Assembly: GCF_004327355.1 (NCBI RefSeq)
Contig: NZ_QJUM01000004.1
Location: 1 to 64,000 of the forward strand
Origin: Phytopseudomonas dryadis
GTDB lineage: Bacteria; Pseudomonadota; Gammaproteobacteria; Pseudomonadales; Pseudomonadaceae
DNA: 64,000 bases
Reading direction: 5' to 3'
A program made the position numbers and the translations under genes. Below the pieces are notes generated by a model. The model worked only from the letters and a program-made list of their open reading frames with translations. It searched no databases and was not told the DNA's origin. Within the stretch, counting starts at the first letter, position 1, and every line of letters begins with the position of its first letter. Below, one piece after another: positions 35,985 through 45,697 of the stretch.

Positions 35985-37598
35985 ATGACCGAGCACGAAG
36001 ATCCAAGCCGCGACCGACTGAAGCAGCACTTCGCCCAGCGCGTCATCCACCAGGCACGCCAGGTACTGGAAGTCTGGCAACGCCTGCAGCGGGCCGAGTG
36101 GAACGACAACGGCATGCAGGAACTGCACGAAGCGGCGCTGCTTCTGCAGCGCTATGCCGAGCGCTTCGATCAGGTCGAGCACAGCCACCTGGCGCAGCGC
36201 ATCGCCGAAAGCCTGAGCGCCGTGAAGGCCAACCACGGGCGCCTCAACAGCGCGGTGATCAGCGACCTCAACCAGCTGATGCAACGGCTGTCGCGCACCG
36301 GCCTGCGCCACGGCGACCGTTTCGAGCAGACCGTGCTGCCCCCGCTGCGCAAGCCGGTGTACCTGGCCCTGCAGCACCTGGAACGGGCCGAGCGCCTGGC
36401 CCAGCAGCTGGAATTCTTCGGCATGAACGCCCAGCCCCTGGACACCGCCAATGCCTTTCGCGAGGCGATGCTCGAACGCCATCCGGCGGCCATCCTCATG
36501 GAGATCGACTTCGCCGGCCCCGGTAACGGCCTGCAACTGGCCCAGTCCATCCAGGCAGGCCTGGCGGAAAAGATCCCGCTGCTGTTCTACAGCCACGAGG
36601 ACACCGACACCCCGACCCGTCTCGCCGCCGTGCGCGCCGGCGGCCAGGAATTCTTCACCGGCACCCTGGACGCCTCCAGCCTGCTGGAACGCGTCGAGGT
36701 GCTCACCCACGTCGCCCAGTACGAACCCTATCGCGTGCTGATCGTCGACGACTCCCGGGCCCAGGCCACCCATACCGAGCGCGTGCTCAACAGCGCCGGT
36801 ATCGTCACCCGGACCCTGACCGAGCCGATCCAGGCCATGGCCGAACTGGCCGAATTCCAGCCGGACCTGATCATCCTCGACATGTACATGCCCGAATGCA
36901 GCGGCACCGAGCTGGCCAAGGTGATCCGCCACAACGATCGCTACGTCAGCGTGCCGATCATCTACCTGTCCGCCGAAGACGACCTGGACAAGCAGCTCGA
37001 CGCCATGAGCGAAGGCGGCGACGACTTCCTCACCAAGCCGATCAAGCCACGTCACCTGATCGCCACGGTGCGCAACCGCGCCGACCGGGCGCGCAACCTC
37101 AAGGCACGCATGGTGCGCGACAGCCTCACCGGCCTGTACAACCACACCCACACCCTGCAACTGCTCGAAGACGCCCGCTACCGCGCCCAGCGCGATGCGC
37201 AGCCGCTGAGCTTCGCCATGCTCGATATCGACTTCTTCAAGAAGGTCAACGACAACTACGGCCACCCCATGGGCGACCGGGTGATCAAGAGCCTGGCCCT
37301 GTTCCTCAAGCAGCGCCTGCGCAAAAGCGACCACATCGGGCGCTACGGCGGCGAAGAGTTCGCCGTGGTCATGCCGCATACCGATGCCAGGACCGCCGCC
37401 AAGGTGCTCGATGAGATCCGCCGGCGCTTCGCCGAGATCCACTACCCGGCACAACCCCAGGACCTGTCCTGCACCTTCAGCTGCGGCATCGCCGAACTGC
37501 AGGGCGACATGGACAGCAAGCACCTCTCGCAACAGGCCGACGAAGCCCTCTACGCAGCCAAGCATGGCGGCCGCAACCGCGTCGAAGTATTCGGCTGA
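35985..37598 (+). CDS. gcbA: GcbA-type diguanylate cyclase with receiver domains
   Basis: 537 residues. It makes c-di-GMP from two GTP. An N-terminal helical part (1-125) precedes a degenerate receiver (about 130-230, with ILMEIDFAGPGNG), a full receiver (about 245-360; phosphoacceptor D299 in LIILDMYMPECSG, LTKPIKPRH lysine) and a GGDEF domain (about 375-537). The active site is GGEEF at 455-459, preceded by RKSD five residues upstream, an intact inhibitory I-site. In P. aeruginosa GcbA (PA4843) promotes attachment and is needed for dispersion. ctpL follows in the same direction, separated by repeats. Confidence 0.92.
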   Translation: MTEHEDPSRDRLKQHFAQRVIHQARQVLEVWQRLQRAEWNDNGMQELHEAALLLQRYAERFDQVEHSHLAQRIAESLSAVKANHGRLNSAVISDLNQLMQRLSRTGLRHGDRFEQTVLPPLRKPVYLALQHLERAERLAQQLEFFGMNAQPLDTANAFREAMLERHPAAILMEIDFAGPGNGLQLAQSIQAGLAEKIPLLFYSHEDTDTPTRLAAVRAGGQEFFTGTLDASSLLERVEVLTHVAQYEPYRVLIVDDSRAQATHTERVLNSAGIVTRTLTEPIQAMAELAEFQPDLIILDMYMPECSGTELAKVIRHNDRYVSVPIIYLSAEDDLDKQLDAMSEGGDDFLTKPIKPRHLIATVRNRADRARNLKARMVRDSLTGLYNHTHTLQLLEDARYRAQRDAQPLSFAMLDIDFFKKVNDNYGHPMGDRVIKSLALFLKQRLRKSDHIGRYGGEEFAVVMPHTDARTAAKVLDEIRRRFAEIHYPAQPQDLSCTFSCGIAELQGDMDSKHLSQQADEALYAAKHGGRNRVEVFG

Positions 37599-37616
37599 GA
37601 CAACGGATCCGCCGGC

Positions 37617-37693
37617 GAAAGCGGCCTTCGATTAAAAACGCTTGAGGCTGGAAAGCTGGACGAAAGAGCCTATGCGGTTTGCTTGTCGTTCAG
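37617..37693. repeat. Intergenic hairpin-family repeat, second copy
   Basis: Closely matches 25567-25653 (shared CTGGAAAGCTGGACGAAAGA and TTTGCTTGTCGTTCAG). It directly follows gcbA and runs into REP-like hairpins and a heptamer array. Confidence 0.75.
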
Positions 37694-37695
37694 TC

Positions 37696-37771
37696 GTAGG
37701 GTGGACGACGCTTCATCCGTCCACCGCTCCGCGATCGCAAGGGTGGATGAAAAAAGCGTCATCCACCCTAC
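37696..37771. repeat. Pair of REP-like GTAGGGTGGA hairpins
   Basis: Unit 1 pairs GGTGGACG (37700-37707) with CGTCCACC (37718-37725); unit 2 pairs GGGTGGATGA (37741-37750) with TCATCCACCC (37759-37768) around AAAAAAGCG. They belong to the family of the 284 and 8759 repeats and of 50477-50506. Confidence 0.75.
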
Positions 37772-37775
37772 GCTC

Positions 37776-37817
37776 TTGAAGCTTGAAGCTTGAAGCTTGA
37801 AGCTTGAAGCTTGAAGC
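37776..37817. repeat. Six perfect tandem TTGAAGC heptamers
   Basis: The unit TTGAAGC is repeated six times without error, then TTG. Because AAGCTT is self-complementary, neighbouring units can also pair with each other. It lies about 100 bp upstream of ctpL. Confidence 0.95.
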
Positions 37818-37920
37818 TTGCCCCACAGCGTCATACGCCTGTCATCGATACGCAATAACTTACCGATACGTCGCCGCACTGCATGGCGCAGTGCCACCGT
37901 TCCGTAGTCGGTCGAGTTCT

Positions 37921-39888
37921 ATGCGCCTGAAAACCCTCACCAACCTCAACACCCTGCTGCTGGTCGGGGTCGGCATCGCCCTGGGGACCACGCTGTGGTG
38001 GTCACAACGGGCGCTGGAACGCCCCTATGCGCTGATGGAGCAGTACCTGGACATGGCGCAGCAGTTCCAGCACGAGGCCGCGGGCAACATCCTCGGCTAC
38101 CTGGACAGCGGCGACGCGCTGAAGCACAGCGCCGCCCTGCAGGCCCTGGATACCCTACAGCAGTCGCTGGGGCAGTTGCCCATGACCCTGGCCGGCGATC
38201 TGGGCAGCAGCCTGGACGAACTGAAGGCGTTCAGCGCCAGCGAGCTGCTGGCCGCCGGCAAACTGGCCGGCGATCCCCAGGGGCTGCTGATCCAGGCGGA
38301 ACGGGAAATGGCCGGCAACCTGGCCCTGCTCGCCCAGTACGCCGACGAGGGCGGGCGCGAAGCCGCCCAGGACTATCGCCGGCCCCTGTTCGAAGCCGCG
38401 CAGCACCTGGCGCGCCTGGCGCTGGCCCGCGACAAGCTGGTCAGCAGCGGGCGCAGCGAACTGGCCGCCGACGTCGAGCGCGAAGTGCAGGCCCTGCAAA
38501 GCCAGGCCCAGGCCCTCGACGCCCTGCCGCTGCTCGGCGTGACGCAGCAGAGCGCATCGGGCAGCGCCGCCTTCGCCTCATTGCTGGGCCTGGGCACCGA
38601 CGACAGTCAGGACAGCGAAGCCGAGGATCGCGGCATCGGCCTGAAACGCGACCTCGGCAGCCTGCTCGGACGCTACCCGGGCGAGCTGGCGCGCACCCGT
38701 ACGCTCATCGAACAACGCGCCCAACTGTCCGCCGCCACCCGCGCACGCCTGGATGCCGTGCAGCAGGCGTTCACCGCGCTGGAACCCCAGGTGCGTGCCG
38801 AGCACGGCCGCATTCAGAGCGAAGTGCGCCTGCTGCTCGGCGCCATGGTCGCCCTGATCCTGCTGATCGCGCTGATCATCGACACCCTGCAACGGCGCCT
38901 GGCCCGCCTGCTCGGCCGCCTGGTGCCGGCACTGTCCGCCTGGGCCGCCGGCGACTTCGCCCAGGACATCCACCTGGCCACCAAGACCCGCGAGCTGCGC
39001 GACATCGAAGAATCGCTGAATCGCCTGCGCGCCTACCTGGTGGATCTGGTCGGCACCATTCGCCAGCATGCCGGACAGGTCGCCGGCTCCAGTCGCACCC
39101 TGGCCGATCTCAGTGGCGGCCTGCACGATGACGCGCAACGCCAGGCCGGCGATACCGCCCAGATCCGCGACGCCCTCGGCGAACTCGAGGCGACCATCCT
39201 GCAGGTGGCCGGGGACGCCAGCCAGACCGCCGGCGCCAGCCGCGACGCCGACCGTATCCTGGTGCAGAGCCAGCAGATCATTGGCAACAGCCTCACCGGC
39301 CTGCACGCGCTGGTCGAGGAAGTACAGGGCAACGCCCAGGCCATCGAACGCCTGGCCGAGGAAACGGGCACCATCGGCAGCGTGCTGACGGTGATCCGCG
39401 GCATCGCCGAACAAACCAACCTGCTCGCCCTCAACGCCGCCATCGAAGCGGCCCGCGCCGGCGAGGCCGGCCGTGGCTTCGCCGTGGTGGCCGACGAAGT
39501 ACGCTCGTTGTCGCAGCGTACCAGTGCCGCCACGGCGCAGATCCAGGAGGTCATCGGCCGCCTGCAGCAGGCCGCCAATCAGTCCGTGGGGGCCATGCGC
39601 AGCCAGGTCGAACATGCCGAAGCCACCGCCAGCCAGGCCAGAACCGCCGATGGCGCGCTGGACGAAATCGTCACCGCGATCCGCACCATCGCCAGCATGG
39701 CCGGACGTATCGCCGACGCCACGGCGTACCAGGGGAGCTCCGTCGGCGAAATCCGCGACCACAGCGAACGCATCCACCGGCTGGGCGCCGACAACCTGCT
39801 ACGCATCGGCCAGGGCCGCGCGCAGAGTGGCGAGCTGCAAGAGTTGAGTGGCCAGTTGAACCAGGCGGTGCAGGCGTTTCGCGTGTAA
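37921..39888 (+). CDS. ctpL: CtpL-type methyl-accepting chemotaxis protein
   Basis: 655 residues from ATG 37921. Membrane segment 1 is [20 protein letters not shown] (about 9-28). A long helical periplasmic sensor reaches to about 300, then segment 2 ([20 protein letters not shown], about 302-322), HAMP (about 325-375) and the cytoplasmic signalling domain. The hairpin tip [20 protein letters not shown] and [18 protein letters not shown] is invariant. The order gcbA-ctpL and the length fit PA4844 CtpL, reported for phosphate-limited and chloroaniline/catechol taxis. The ligand here is not evident from sequence. Confidence 0.88.
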   Translation: MRLKTLTNLNTLLLVGVGIALGTTLWWSQRALERPYALMEQYLDMAQQFQHEAAGNILGYLDSGDALKHSAALQALDTLQQSLGQLPMTLAGDLGSSLDELKAFSASELLAAGKLAGDPQGLLIQAEREMAGNLALLAQYADEGGREAAQDYRRPLFEAAQHLARLALARDKLVSSGRSELAADVEREVQALQSQAQALDALPLLGVTQQSASGSAAFASLLGLGTDDSQDSEAEDRGIGLKRDLGSLLGRYPGELARTRTLIEQRAQLSAATRARLDAVQQAFTALEPQVRAEHGRIQSEVRLLLGAMVALILLIALIIDTLQRRLARLLGRLVPALSAWAAGDFAQDIHLATKTRELRDIEESLNRLRAYLVDLVGTIRQHAGQVAGSSRTLADLSGGLHDDAQRQAGDTAQIRDALGELEATILQVAGDASQTAGASRDADRILVQSQQIIGNSLTGLHALVEEVQGNAQAIERLAEETGTIGSVLTVIRGIAEQTNLLALNAAIEAARAGEAGRGFAVVADEVRSLSQRTSAATAQIQEVIGRLQQAANQSVGAMRSQVEHAEATASQARTADGALDEIVTAIRTIASMAGRIADATAYQGSSVGEIRDHSERIHRLGADNLLRIGQGRAQSGELQELSGQLNQAVQAFRV

Positions 39889-39890
39889 AA

Positions 39891-39990
39891 AAGCTGGAAG
39901 CTGGAAGCCTCAAGCAAAAGCACTGACACTCCAGCTTCTGGCTTCTGGCTTCTGGCTTCTGGCTTCTGGCCTCCAGCCTCCAGCCTCCAG
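39891..39990. repeat. Heptamer arrays between ctpL and dsbD
   Basis: AAGCTGG/AAGCTGG/AAGCCTC near 39892-39912 faces five perfect CTTCTGG units (39935-39969) and three perfect CCTCCAG units (39970-39990). The two sides are largely complementary and can fold into a long stem, so it could end ctpL transcription. Confidence 0.9.
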
Positions 39991-40031
39991 CTTACGTTAT
40001 CATTGCTCGTCCCCAATCTTACGAGCTCCCC

Positions 40032-41798
40032 ATGCCACGCTTCCTCTGCCTGCTGCTGTTGCTCATCGTCGTGCCGGCCGGCGCCGGTGTGTTCGACAGC
40101 CGCCCGAACGCCGCGCCCCTGGGCGCAGCGCTGAACAACAGCGCGGAGTTCCTGCCCGTGCGCGAGGCTTTCAGGCTGAGCCTGGTCGACAGCTCGCCCA
40201 CCTCGGCGACCCTGCGCTTCGTCGCCGCCGAGGGCTACTACCTCTACCGCCACCAGTTCAAGTTCCAGGTCGAACCCGCCGAACTGGCCGGCGCCCCCGT
40301 CGAGCTGCCGGCCGGCCTGCACAAGACCGACGAGTTCTTCGGCGACGTGCAGGTGTTCTACGAAGTGCTGGATGTCGAGGTACCGCTGAACAACCCCGAC
40401 AAGCGCCCGCTGAACCTGCTCGTCACCTACCAGGGTTGCGCCGACAAGGGCCTGTGCTATCCACCGGAAACCGAGACGCTGGCCATCAATGGCGGCCTCG
40501 GCGACACTGCCGCGGGCGGTGCCGTGCCGGCCGGCTGGCGCTGGGTCGACCTGGCCCTGTTCTTCGCCGCCGGCCTGGGGCTGACCTTCACCCCCTGCGT
40601 GCTGCCGATGTTGCCGATCCTCTCCGGCGTGGTGCTGCGCGGCCGGCCGAGCAACCGCCGCGGCCTGGTGCTGTCGCTGGCCTATGTCCTGCCCATGGCC
40701 GCCTGCTACGCGCTGCTCGGCGCCCTGATGGGCCTGTTCGGCGCCGGTCTCAACCTGCAGGCGATGCTGCAATCGCCCTGGGTACTGGTGCCCTTCGCGC
40801 TGTTCTTCGGCCTGTTCGCCCTGGCCATGTTCGGGATCTTCGACCTGCGCCTGCCGGCGTTCATCCGCGAGCGCCTGGATCGCCAAGCCGACCGCACCCG
40901 GGGCGGTACCATCGCCGGCGCCGCGACCCTCGGCGTGCTCTCCAGCCTGATCGTCTCGCCCTGCATCACCGCGCCGCTGACCGCCCTGCTGCTGTACATC
41001 AGCAGCACCGGCGATGCCCTGGGCGGCGCCCTGCAGCTGTTCGCCCTGGGCCTGGGCATGGGCACCCCGCTGGTGATCTTCGCCGCCGGCGGCGGTGCCC
41101 TGCTGCCCAAGTCCGGCACCTGGATGGTCACGGTGCGCAACGCCTTCGGCGTGATGCTGCTGGCGGTGTCGATCTGGCTGCTGGAGCGGGTGCTGCCCGG
41201 CAGCCTGTCCCTGGCGCTGTGGGGCCTGCTGGCCGCCGGCGTGGCCCTGTTTCTCGGCGCCCTCGAGTTCACCGTCAAGAGCGCCCGGGGCAAACTGGCC
41301 CAGCTCGCCGGCCTGGCGCTGCTGGTCTACGCCCTGGCGGCGTGGACGGGTGCCTTGCAGGGCCAGGACGATCCCCTGCGCCCGCTCGGCAGCGCCGCGG
41401 GCGGCAACTCGGCGGCCACGGCCAAGGCCGGCAGCTGGCAAACCGTCACCACGCCGGCCGAGCTGGACGCGGCGTTCTCCCAGGCACGCAGCAGCGGCCA
41501 GCCGCTGCTGCTGGACTGGTACGCCGACTGGTGCGTGAGCTGCAAGAAGATCGAGCGCGAGGTGTTCGGCTCGCCCCAGGTGGGCGCGCAACTGGCCGAC
41601 TATCATCTGCTGCGCTTCGACATGACCGACAGCACCGCGGCCCAGCGCGCCGTGCTCGACCGCTACAAGCTGTTCGGCCCGCCGGCGATCCAGCTGTTCG
41701 ATGGCCAGGGCCGGGAATGGACCGACCTGCGCGTGGTCGGCGAAGTGAGCGCCCAGGCATTTTCCGAGCGGCTGAGCCGGGCACGGGAACGATTCTAG
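40032..41798 (+). CDS. dsbD: Thiol:disulfide interchange protein DsbD (DipZ)
   Basis: 588 residues. It carries electrons from cytoplasmic thioredoxin to periplasmic DsbC and cytochrome c maturation. A signal peptide (MPRFLCLLLLLIVVPAGAG) leads to the N-terminal immunoglobulin-like domain, with its cysteines in YQGCADKGLCYPP. The eight-helix membrane domain holds FTPCVLPMLPILSGVV and VSPCITAPLTALLLY. The C-terminal periplasmic thioredoxin domain has DWYADWCVSCKKIE (CxxC). All three redox pairs are present. Its length fits the family. It lies between a heptamer array and the MITE-like element at 41909. Confidence 0.96.
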   Translation: MPRFLCLLLLLIVVPAGAGVFDSRPNAAPLGAALNNSAEFLPVREAFRLSLVDSSPTSATLRFVAAEGYYLYRHQFKFQVEPAELAGAPVELPAGLHKTDEFFGDVQVFYEVLDVEVPLNNPDKRPLNLLVTYQGCADKGLCYPPETETLAINGGLGDTAAGGAVPAGWRWVDLALFFAAGLGLTFTPCVLPMLPILSGVVLRGRPSNRRGLVLSLAYVLPMAACYALLGALMGLFGAGLNLQAMLQSPWVLVPFALFFGLFALAMFGIFDLRLPAFIRERLDRQADRTRGGTIAGAATLGVLSSLIVSPCITAPLTALLLYISSTGDALGGALQLFALGLGMGTPLVIFAAGGGALLPKSGTWMVTVRNAFGVMLLAVSIWLLERVLPGSLSLALWGLLAAGVALFLGALEFTVKSARGKLAQLAGLALLVYALAAWTGALQGQDDPLRPLGSAAGGNSAATAKAGSWQTVTTPAELDAAFSQARSSGQPLLLDWYADWCVSCKKIEREVFGSPQVGAQLADYHLLRFDMTDSTAAQRAVLDRYKLFGPPAIQLFDGQGREWTDLRVVGEVSAQAFSERLSRARERF

Positions 41799-41908
41799 GC
41801 AATCCAGTCACATATTTGGCACAACCTGCGGACATCGTGCTGTCTACTCCCGAAAACTGGACAGCCCGGCGACAACTCTGGCAGAGTCCGCGCAGCTAAA
41901 AAGCGCCC

Positions 41909-42187
41909 AGGGTCTGTTGACGTTTCAGCACGACCGCGCCGGAGCCCGTTTTGCCGCGAGGCAAGGCACGAGCTGCGAAGTTTAGCGGGCTAAATGAGCC
42001 GGCGAGAAACGCCGCATCGCGGCAAAACGGGCCCGGCCCTGCGGGTTGCGCGGGAAATCTCGCCATGCGTTGTTGGAGGACTTGGCAAGGGAACACGCGG
42101 ACGGCTAGTCCATTCCCTGCGTCCTCCGCCTAGCCTGGCGAGATTTCTCGCGGCAACGCGGCTTGCGCTGAAACGTCAACAGACCCT
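41909..42187. mobile_element. MITE-like element, 279 bp with perfect 21-bp terminal inverted repeats
   Basis: AGGGTCTGTTGACGTTTCAGC (41909-41929) is the exact reverse complement of 42167-42187. Inside are two more long inverted repeats: GCCCGTTTTGCCGCGA (41944-41959) with 42017-42032 (16 bp) and GAAATCTCGCCA (42054-42065) with 42136-42147 (12 bp). The open frames in it are short and show no family features. Size, ends and internal structure fit a non-autonomous transposable element mobilised in trans. I could not define a target-site duplication. It separates dsbD from aroQ. Confidence 0.85.
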
Positions 42188-42207
42188 AGAACAAGGAACA
42201 GCAGATC

Positions 42208-42657
42208 ATGGCGACCCTACTGGTTTTGCACGGCCCCAACCTCAACCTGCTGGGCACGCGGGAGCCCGGTACCTATGGCGCCGTCACCCTCGAACAGATC
42301 AACCTCGACCTCGAGCGCCGCGCCCGTGAAGCCGGCCATCACCTGCTGCACCTGCAGAGCAATGCCGAGTACGAACTGATCGAGCGCATTCACGCCGCCA
42401 AGGGCGAAGGTGTCGACTTCATCCTGATCAATCCCGCCGCATTCACCCACACCAGCGTCGCATTACGTGACGCGCTGCTGGCGGTGAGCATCCCATTCAT
42501 CGAAGTGCACCTGTCCAACGTGCACAAACGCGAACCTTTCCGCCATCACTCCTACTTCTCCGACGTTGCGGTGGGGGTGATCTGCGGCCTTGGCGCCAGC
42601 GGTTACCGACTGGCCCTGGAGGCGGCACTGGAAGGGCTGCAGAGCGAGACCGCCTGA
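42208..42657 (+). CDS. aroQ: Type II 3-dehydroquinate dehydratase
   Basis: 149 residues. It dehydrates 3-dehydroquinate to 3-dehydroshikimate in the shikimate pathway. [16 protein letters not shown] contains the catalytic Tyr region and flexible lid, [17 protein letters not shown] and [20 protein letters not shown] the substrate site, and [20 protein letters not shown] the conserved His/Arg. It forms dodecamers in this family. It stands 20 bp after the MITE-like element and 75 bp before accB, in the order conserved in Pseudomonas. Confidence 0.96.
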   Translation: MATLLVLHGPNLNLLGTREPGTYGAVTLEQINLDLERRAREAGHHLLHLQSNAEYELIERIHAAKGEGVDFILINPAAFTHTSVALRDALLAVSIPFIEVHLSNVHKREPFRHHSYFSDVAVGVICGLGASGYRLALEAALEGLQSETA

Positions 42658-42732
42658 ACCGGCACCGACCTTGCGCTACGGCCTGTCGAACAACTTGAAC
42701 GACCCTGAGACCTGACTGGGAGTTGAACACCT

Positions 42733-43182
42733 ATGGATATTCGTAAAGTCAAGAAACTGATCGAGCTGCTGGAAGAGTCCGGCATCGACGAGCTGGAAAT
42801 CCGCGAAGGCGAGGAATCGGTACGCATCAGCCGGCACGGCAAGCAACCGACCTACGCCCAGCCGACCTATGCGCCGGCCCCGGCTCCGGTCGCCGCCGTG
42901 GCCGCCGCGCCTGCCGCCGAAGCCGCGCCCGCCGCAGCCAAGCTCAACGGCACCGTGGTGCGCTCGCCGATGGTCGGCACCTTCTACCGCGCCTCGTCGC
43001 CGGCCTCGGCCAACTTCGTCGAAGTCGGCTCGACCGTGAAGAAAGGCGACATCCTCTGCATCGTCGAAGCGATGAAGATGATGAACCACATCGAGGCAGA
43101 GACCAGCGGCACCATCGAATCCATCCTGGGCGAGAACGGCCAGCCGGTGGAATACGACCAGCCTCTGTTCACAATCGTTTGA
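42733..43182 (+). CDS. accB: Biotin carboxyl carrier protein of acetyl-CoA carboxylase
   Basis: 149 residues. It carries carboxy-biotin between AccC and AccAD in the first step of fatty acid synthesis. An N-terminal [20 protein letters not shown] segment is followed by an Ala/Pro linker ([20 protein letters not shown]) and the biotinyl domain with [13 protein letters not shown], where K115 is biotinylated, and the thumb region [15 protein letters not shown]. accC follows 17 bp later, forming the usual accBC operon. Confidence 0.97.
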   Translation: MDIRKVKKLIELLEESGIDELEIREGEESVRISRHGKQPTYAQPTYAPAPAPVAAVAAAPAAEAAPAAAKLNGTVVRSPMVGTFYRASSPASANFVEVGSTVKKGDILCIVEAMKMMNHIEAETSGTIESILGENGQPVEYDQPLFTIV

Positions 43183-43199
43183 TTCGCGGAGAGCCAGCG

Positions 43200-44549
43200 A
43201 TGTTGGAAAAAGTTCTGATCGCCAACCGCGGCGAGATCGCCCTGCGTATCCTGCGTGCCTGCAAGGAACTGGGCATCAAGACCGTGGCGGTGCACTCCAC
43301 CGCTGACCGCGAACTGATGCACCTGGCCCTGGCCGACGAGTCCGTCTGCATCGGCCCGGCCCCCGGCGCGCAATCCTATCTGCATATCCCGGCGATCATC
43401 GCCGCGGCGGAAGTCACCGGCGCCACCGCCATCCACCCCGGCTACGGCTTCCTCGCGGAAAACGCCGATTTCGCCGAACAGGTGGAAAACTCCGGCTTCG
43501 CCTTCATCGGCCCGAAAGCCGAAACCATTCGCCTGATGGGCGACAAGGTCTCGGCCAAGGACGCCATGAAACGCGCCGGCGTACCCGTGGTGCCCGGTTC
43601 CGATGGCCCGCTGCCGGAAGACGAGGAGACCGCCCTGGCGATCGCCCGTGAAGTCGGTTACCCGGTGATCATCAAGGCCGCTGGCGGCGGTGGCGGTCGC
43701 GGCATGCGCGTGGTGTACAAGGAAGAAGAGCTGATCAAGTCGGCGCGACTGACCCGCAGCGAAGCCGGTTCGGTGTTCGGCAACCCGATGGTCTACCTGG
43801 AGAAGTTCCTCGGCAATCCGCGTCACGTGGAAGTCCAGGTGCTGTCCGACGGCCAGGGCAACGCCATCCACCTGGGCGACCGCGACTGCTCGCTGCAGCG
43901 CCGTCACCAGAAGGTGCTGGAAGAAGCGCCTGCGCCGTTCATCGACGAGAAGGCCCGCGCCGAAGTCCTGCAACGCTGCGTCGATGCCTGCATCGAGATC
44001 GGCTACCGCGGCGCCGGCACCTTCGAGTTCCTCTATGAGGACGGCCGCTTCTACTTCATCGAGATGAACACCCGCGTCCAGGTCGAGCACCCGGTCACCG
44101 AAATGGTCACCGGCATCGACATCGTCAAGGAAATGCTCAGCATCGCCGCCGGCAACACGCTCTCGTTCAAACAGAGCGACGTGGTCATCCGCGGTCATGC
44201 CCTGGAGTGCCGGATCAACGCCGAAGACCCGGACAACTTCATGCCCTGCCCCGGCAAGGTCAAGCATTTCCACGCCCCGGGCGGCTTCGGCGTACGCGTC
44301 GATTCGCACCTGTACAGCGGCTACACCGTACCGCCGAACTACGACTCGCTGATCGGCAAGCTGATCACCTACGGCACCACCCGCGACGAGGCCCTGGCCC
44401 GCATGCGCAACGCCCTGGAAGAGATCGTGGTCGACGGCATCAAGACCAACGTCCCCCTGCACCGCGACCTGGTCGTGGACAAGGGCTTCTGCAAAGGCGG
44501 CGTGAACATCCACTACCTGGAAAAGAAACTGGGTATGGACAAGCACTGA
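43200..44549 (+). CDS. accC: Biotin carboxylase subunit of acetyl-CoA carboxylase
   Basis: 449 residues from ATG 43200, just after GGAGAGCC; an upstream in-frame start at 43179 overlaps accB and is less likely. It carboxylates the AccB biotin using ATP and bicarbonate. [20 protein letters not shown] opens the preATP-grasp domain. [15 protein letters not shown] is the ATP lid glycine loop, and [40 protein letters not shown] and [13 protein letters not shown] are the catalytic blocks. A hairpin with a T-run at 44582-44640 closes the operon. Confidence 0.97.
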   Translation: MLEKVLIANRGEIALRILRACKELGIKTVAVHSTADRELMHLALADESVCIGPAPGAQSYLHIPAIIAAAEVTGATAIHPGYGFLAENADFAEQVENSGFAFIGPKAETIRLMGDKVSAKDAMKRAGVPVVPGSDGPLPEDEETALAIAREVGYPVIIKAAGGGGGRGMRVVYKEEELIKSARLTRSEAGSVFGNPMVYLEKFLGNPRHVEVQVLSDGQGNAIHLGDRDCSLQRRHQKVLEEAPAPFIDEKARAEVLQRCVDACIEIGYRGAGTFEFLYEDGRFYFIEMNTRVQVEHPVTEMVTGIDIVKEMLSIAAGNTLSFKQSDVVIRGHALECRINAEDPDNFMPCPGKVKHFHAPGGFGVRVDSHLYSGYTVPPNYDSLIGKLITYGTTRDEALARMRNALEEIVVDGIKTNVPLHRDLVVDKGFCKGGVNIHYLEKKLGMDKH

Positions 44550-44581
44550 AAGCGTCCTTAAAAGACGATAGAAGCGCTGGA

Positions 44582-44640
44582 GGCTGAAGGCTGGACGAGA
44601 AAGCGACAACTCGTTCGGCCTCCAGCCTTCAGCCGTTTTT
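44582..44640 (+). terminator. Terminator after accC made from the intergenic hairpin repeat
   Basis: GGCTGAAGGCTGGA (44582-44595) pairs perfectly with TCCAGCCTTCAGCC (44621-44634), followed by GTTTTT. It belongs to the repeat family at 25567, 37617 and 48642. The prmA ribosome site follows directly. Confidence 0.75.
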
Positions 44641-44653
44641 CACGAGGTTCTTT

Positions 44654-45532
44654 ATGCCCTGGTTACAAGTCCGTCTCGCCATCACGCCGGAGCAGGCAGC
44701 CACCTACGAAGACGCCTTGCTGGAAGTCGGCGCGGTATCGGTCACCTTCATGGATGCCGAAGACCAGCCGATCTTCGAGCCGGATCTGGGCACCACGCCG
44801 CTGTGGTCCAACACCCACCTGCTGGCCCTGTTCGAGGCCGATACCGACCCCGAGGCCCTGGCCGCGCACCTGCGGTTGCTGACCGATGGCGAACTGCCCG
44901 AGCACCAGTTCGAAAGCATTGCCGATCAGGACTGGGAGCGCAGCTGGATGGACGGCTTCGCCCCGATGCGCTTCGGCCGGCGCCTGTGGATCGTACCGAG
45001 CTGGCATGACGCGCCGGAACCGGACGCGGTGAACCTGCTGCTCGATCCGGGTCTGGCCTTCGGCACCGGCACCCATCCGACCACCGCCCTGTGCCTGCAA
45101 TGGCTCGATGCCCAGGAGCTGGGCGACTGCAGCGTGCTGGATTTCGGCTGCGGCTCGGGCATCCTGGCCATCGCCGCCCTGCTCCTCGGCGCGCCGCGCG
45201 CAGTGGGCACCGACATCGACCCGCAGGCCCTGGAAGCGTCCCGCGACAACGCAGGGCGCAACGGTATCGCCGAGGAACGCTTCCCGGTATACCTGCCGGC
45301 CGACCTGCCCCAGGAGCCGGCCGACGTGGTGGTGGCCAATATCCTGGCCGGCCCGCTGGTCAGCCTGGCGCCGCAGATCAGCGGCCTGGTCAAGCCAGGC
45401 GGGCGCCTGGCGCTGTCGGGCATTCTCGCCGAGCAGGCCGAGGAGGTACGCGCCGCCTATGCGTCCGACTTCCTCCTCGACCCCACCGCGACCCAGGACG
45501 GCTGGGTGCGCATCAGCGGGATTCGCCGCTGA
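44654..45532 (+). CDS. prmA: Ribosomal protein L11 methyltransferase
   Basis: 292 residues. It trimethylates L11 with SAM. The N-terminal substrate-recognition domain includes [20 protein letters not shown]. The class I methyltransferase domain has [20 protein letters not shown], motif [21 protein letters not shown] and the active motif [15 protein letters not shown]. Its length is standard (293 in E. coli). It has its own ribosome site after the accC terminator. Confidence 0.96.
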   Translation: MPWLQVRLAITPEQAATYEDALLEVGAVSVTFMDAEDQPIFEPDLGTTPLWSNTHLLALFEADTDPEALAAHLRLLTDGELPEHQFESIADQDWERSWMDGFAPMRFGRRLWIVPSWHDAPEPDAVNLLLDPGLAFGTGTHPTTALCLQWLDAQELGDCSVLDFGCGSGILAIAALLLGAPRAVGTDIDPQALEASRDNAGRNGIAEERFPVYLPADLPQEPADVVVANILAGPLVSLAPQISGLVKPGGRLALSGILAEQAEEVRAAYASDFLLDPTATQDGWVRISGIRR

Positions 45533-45561
45533 TCAGAGAAGGTGACTGACCGGCTTCCCCC

Positions 45562-45583
45562 GGATTACGCCTTTGGCTAATCC
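45562..45583. repeat. REP-like hairpin after prmA
   Basis: GGATTACGCC-TTT-GGCTAATCC pairs with one bulged base, like the Pseudomonas REP class GGATTACGCTGCGCTAATCC. Confidence 0.6.
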
Positions 45584-45697
45584 AGGCTACGCAGGTCGCA
45601 ACTGCCCGACGCCGCTGATGCCGAGTATTGGCTCGTCCGGCAGTTGAGTTAGACTACTCGCCCTGTTTTCGCCGCCACGTCGGCCGCCGGATCCCGC

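Noticed and set aside
35623..35985. Possible 121-residue protein before gcbA
   Set aside because: Composition looks random for high-GC DNA and it shows no motif or ribosome site.
37696..37817. CRISPR-like array before ctpL
   Set aside because: The units are 7 bp with no spacers and the longer hairpins are REP-like; there are no cas genes in the window.
41994..42329. Open frames inside the MITE-like element running into aroQ
   Set aside because: They follow the inverted repeats and pass through aroQ in the wrong frame; aroQ is unambiguous from 42208.
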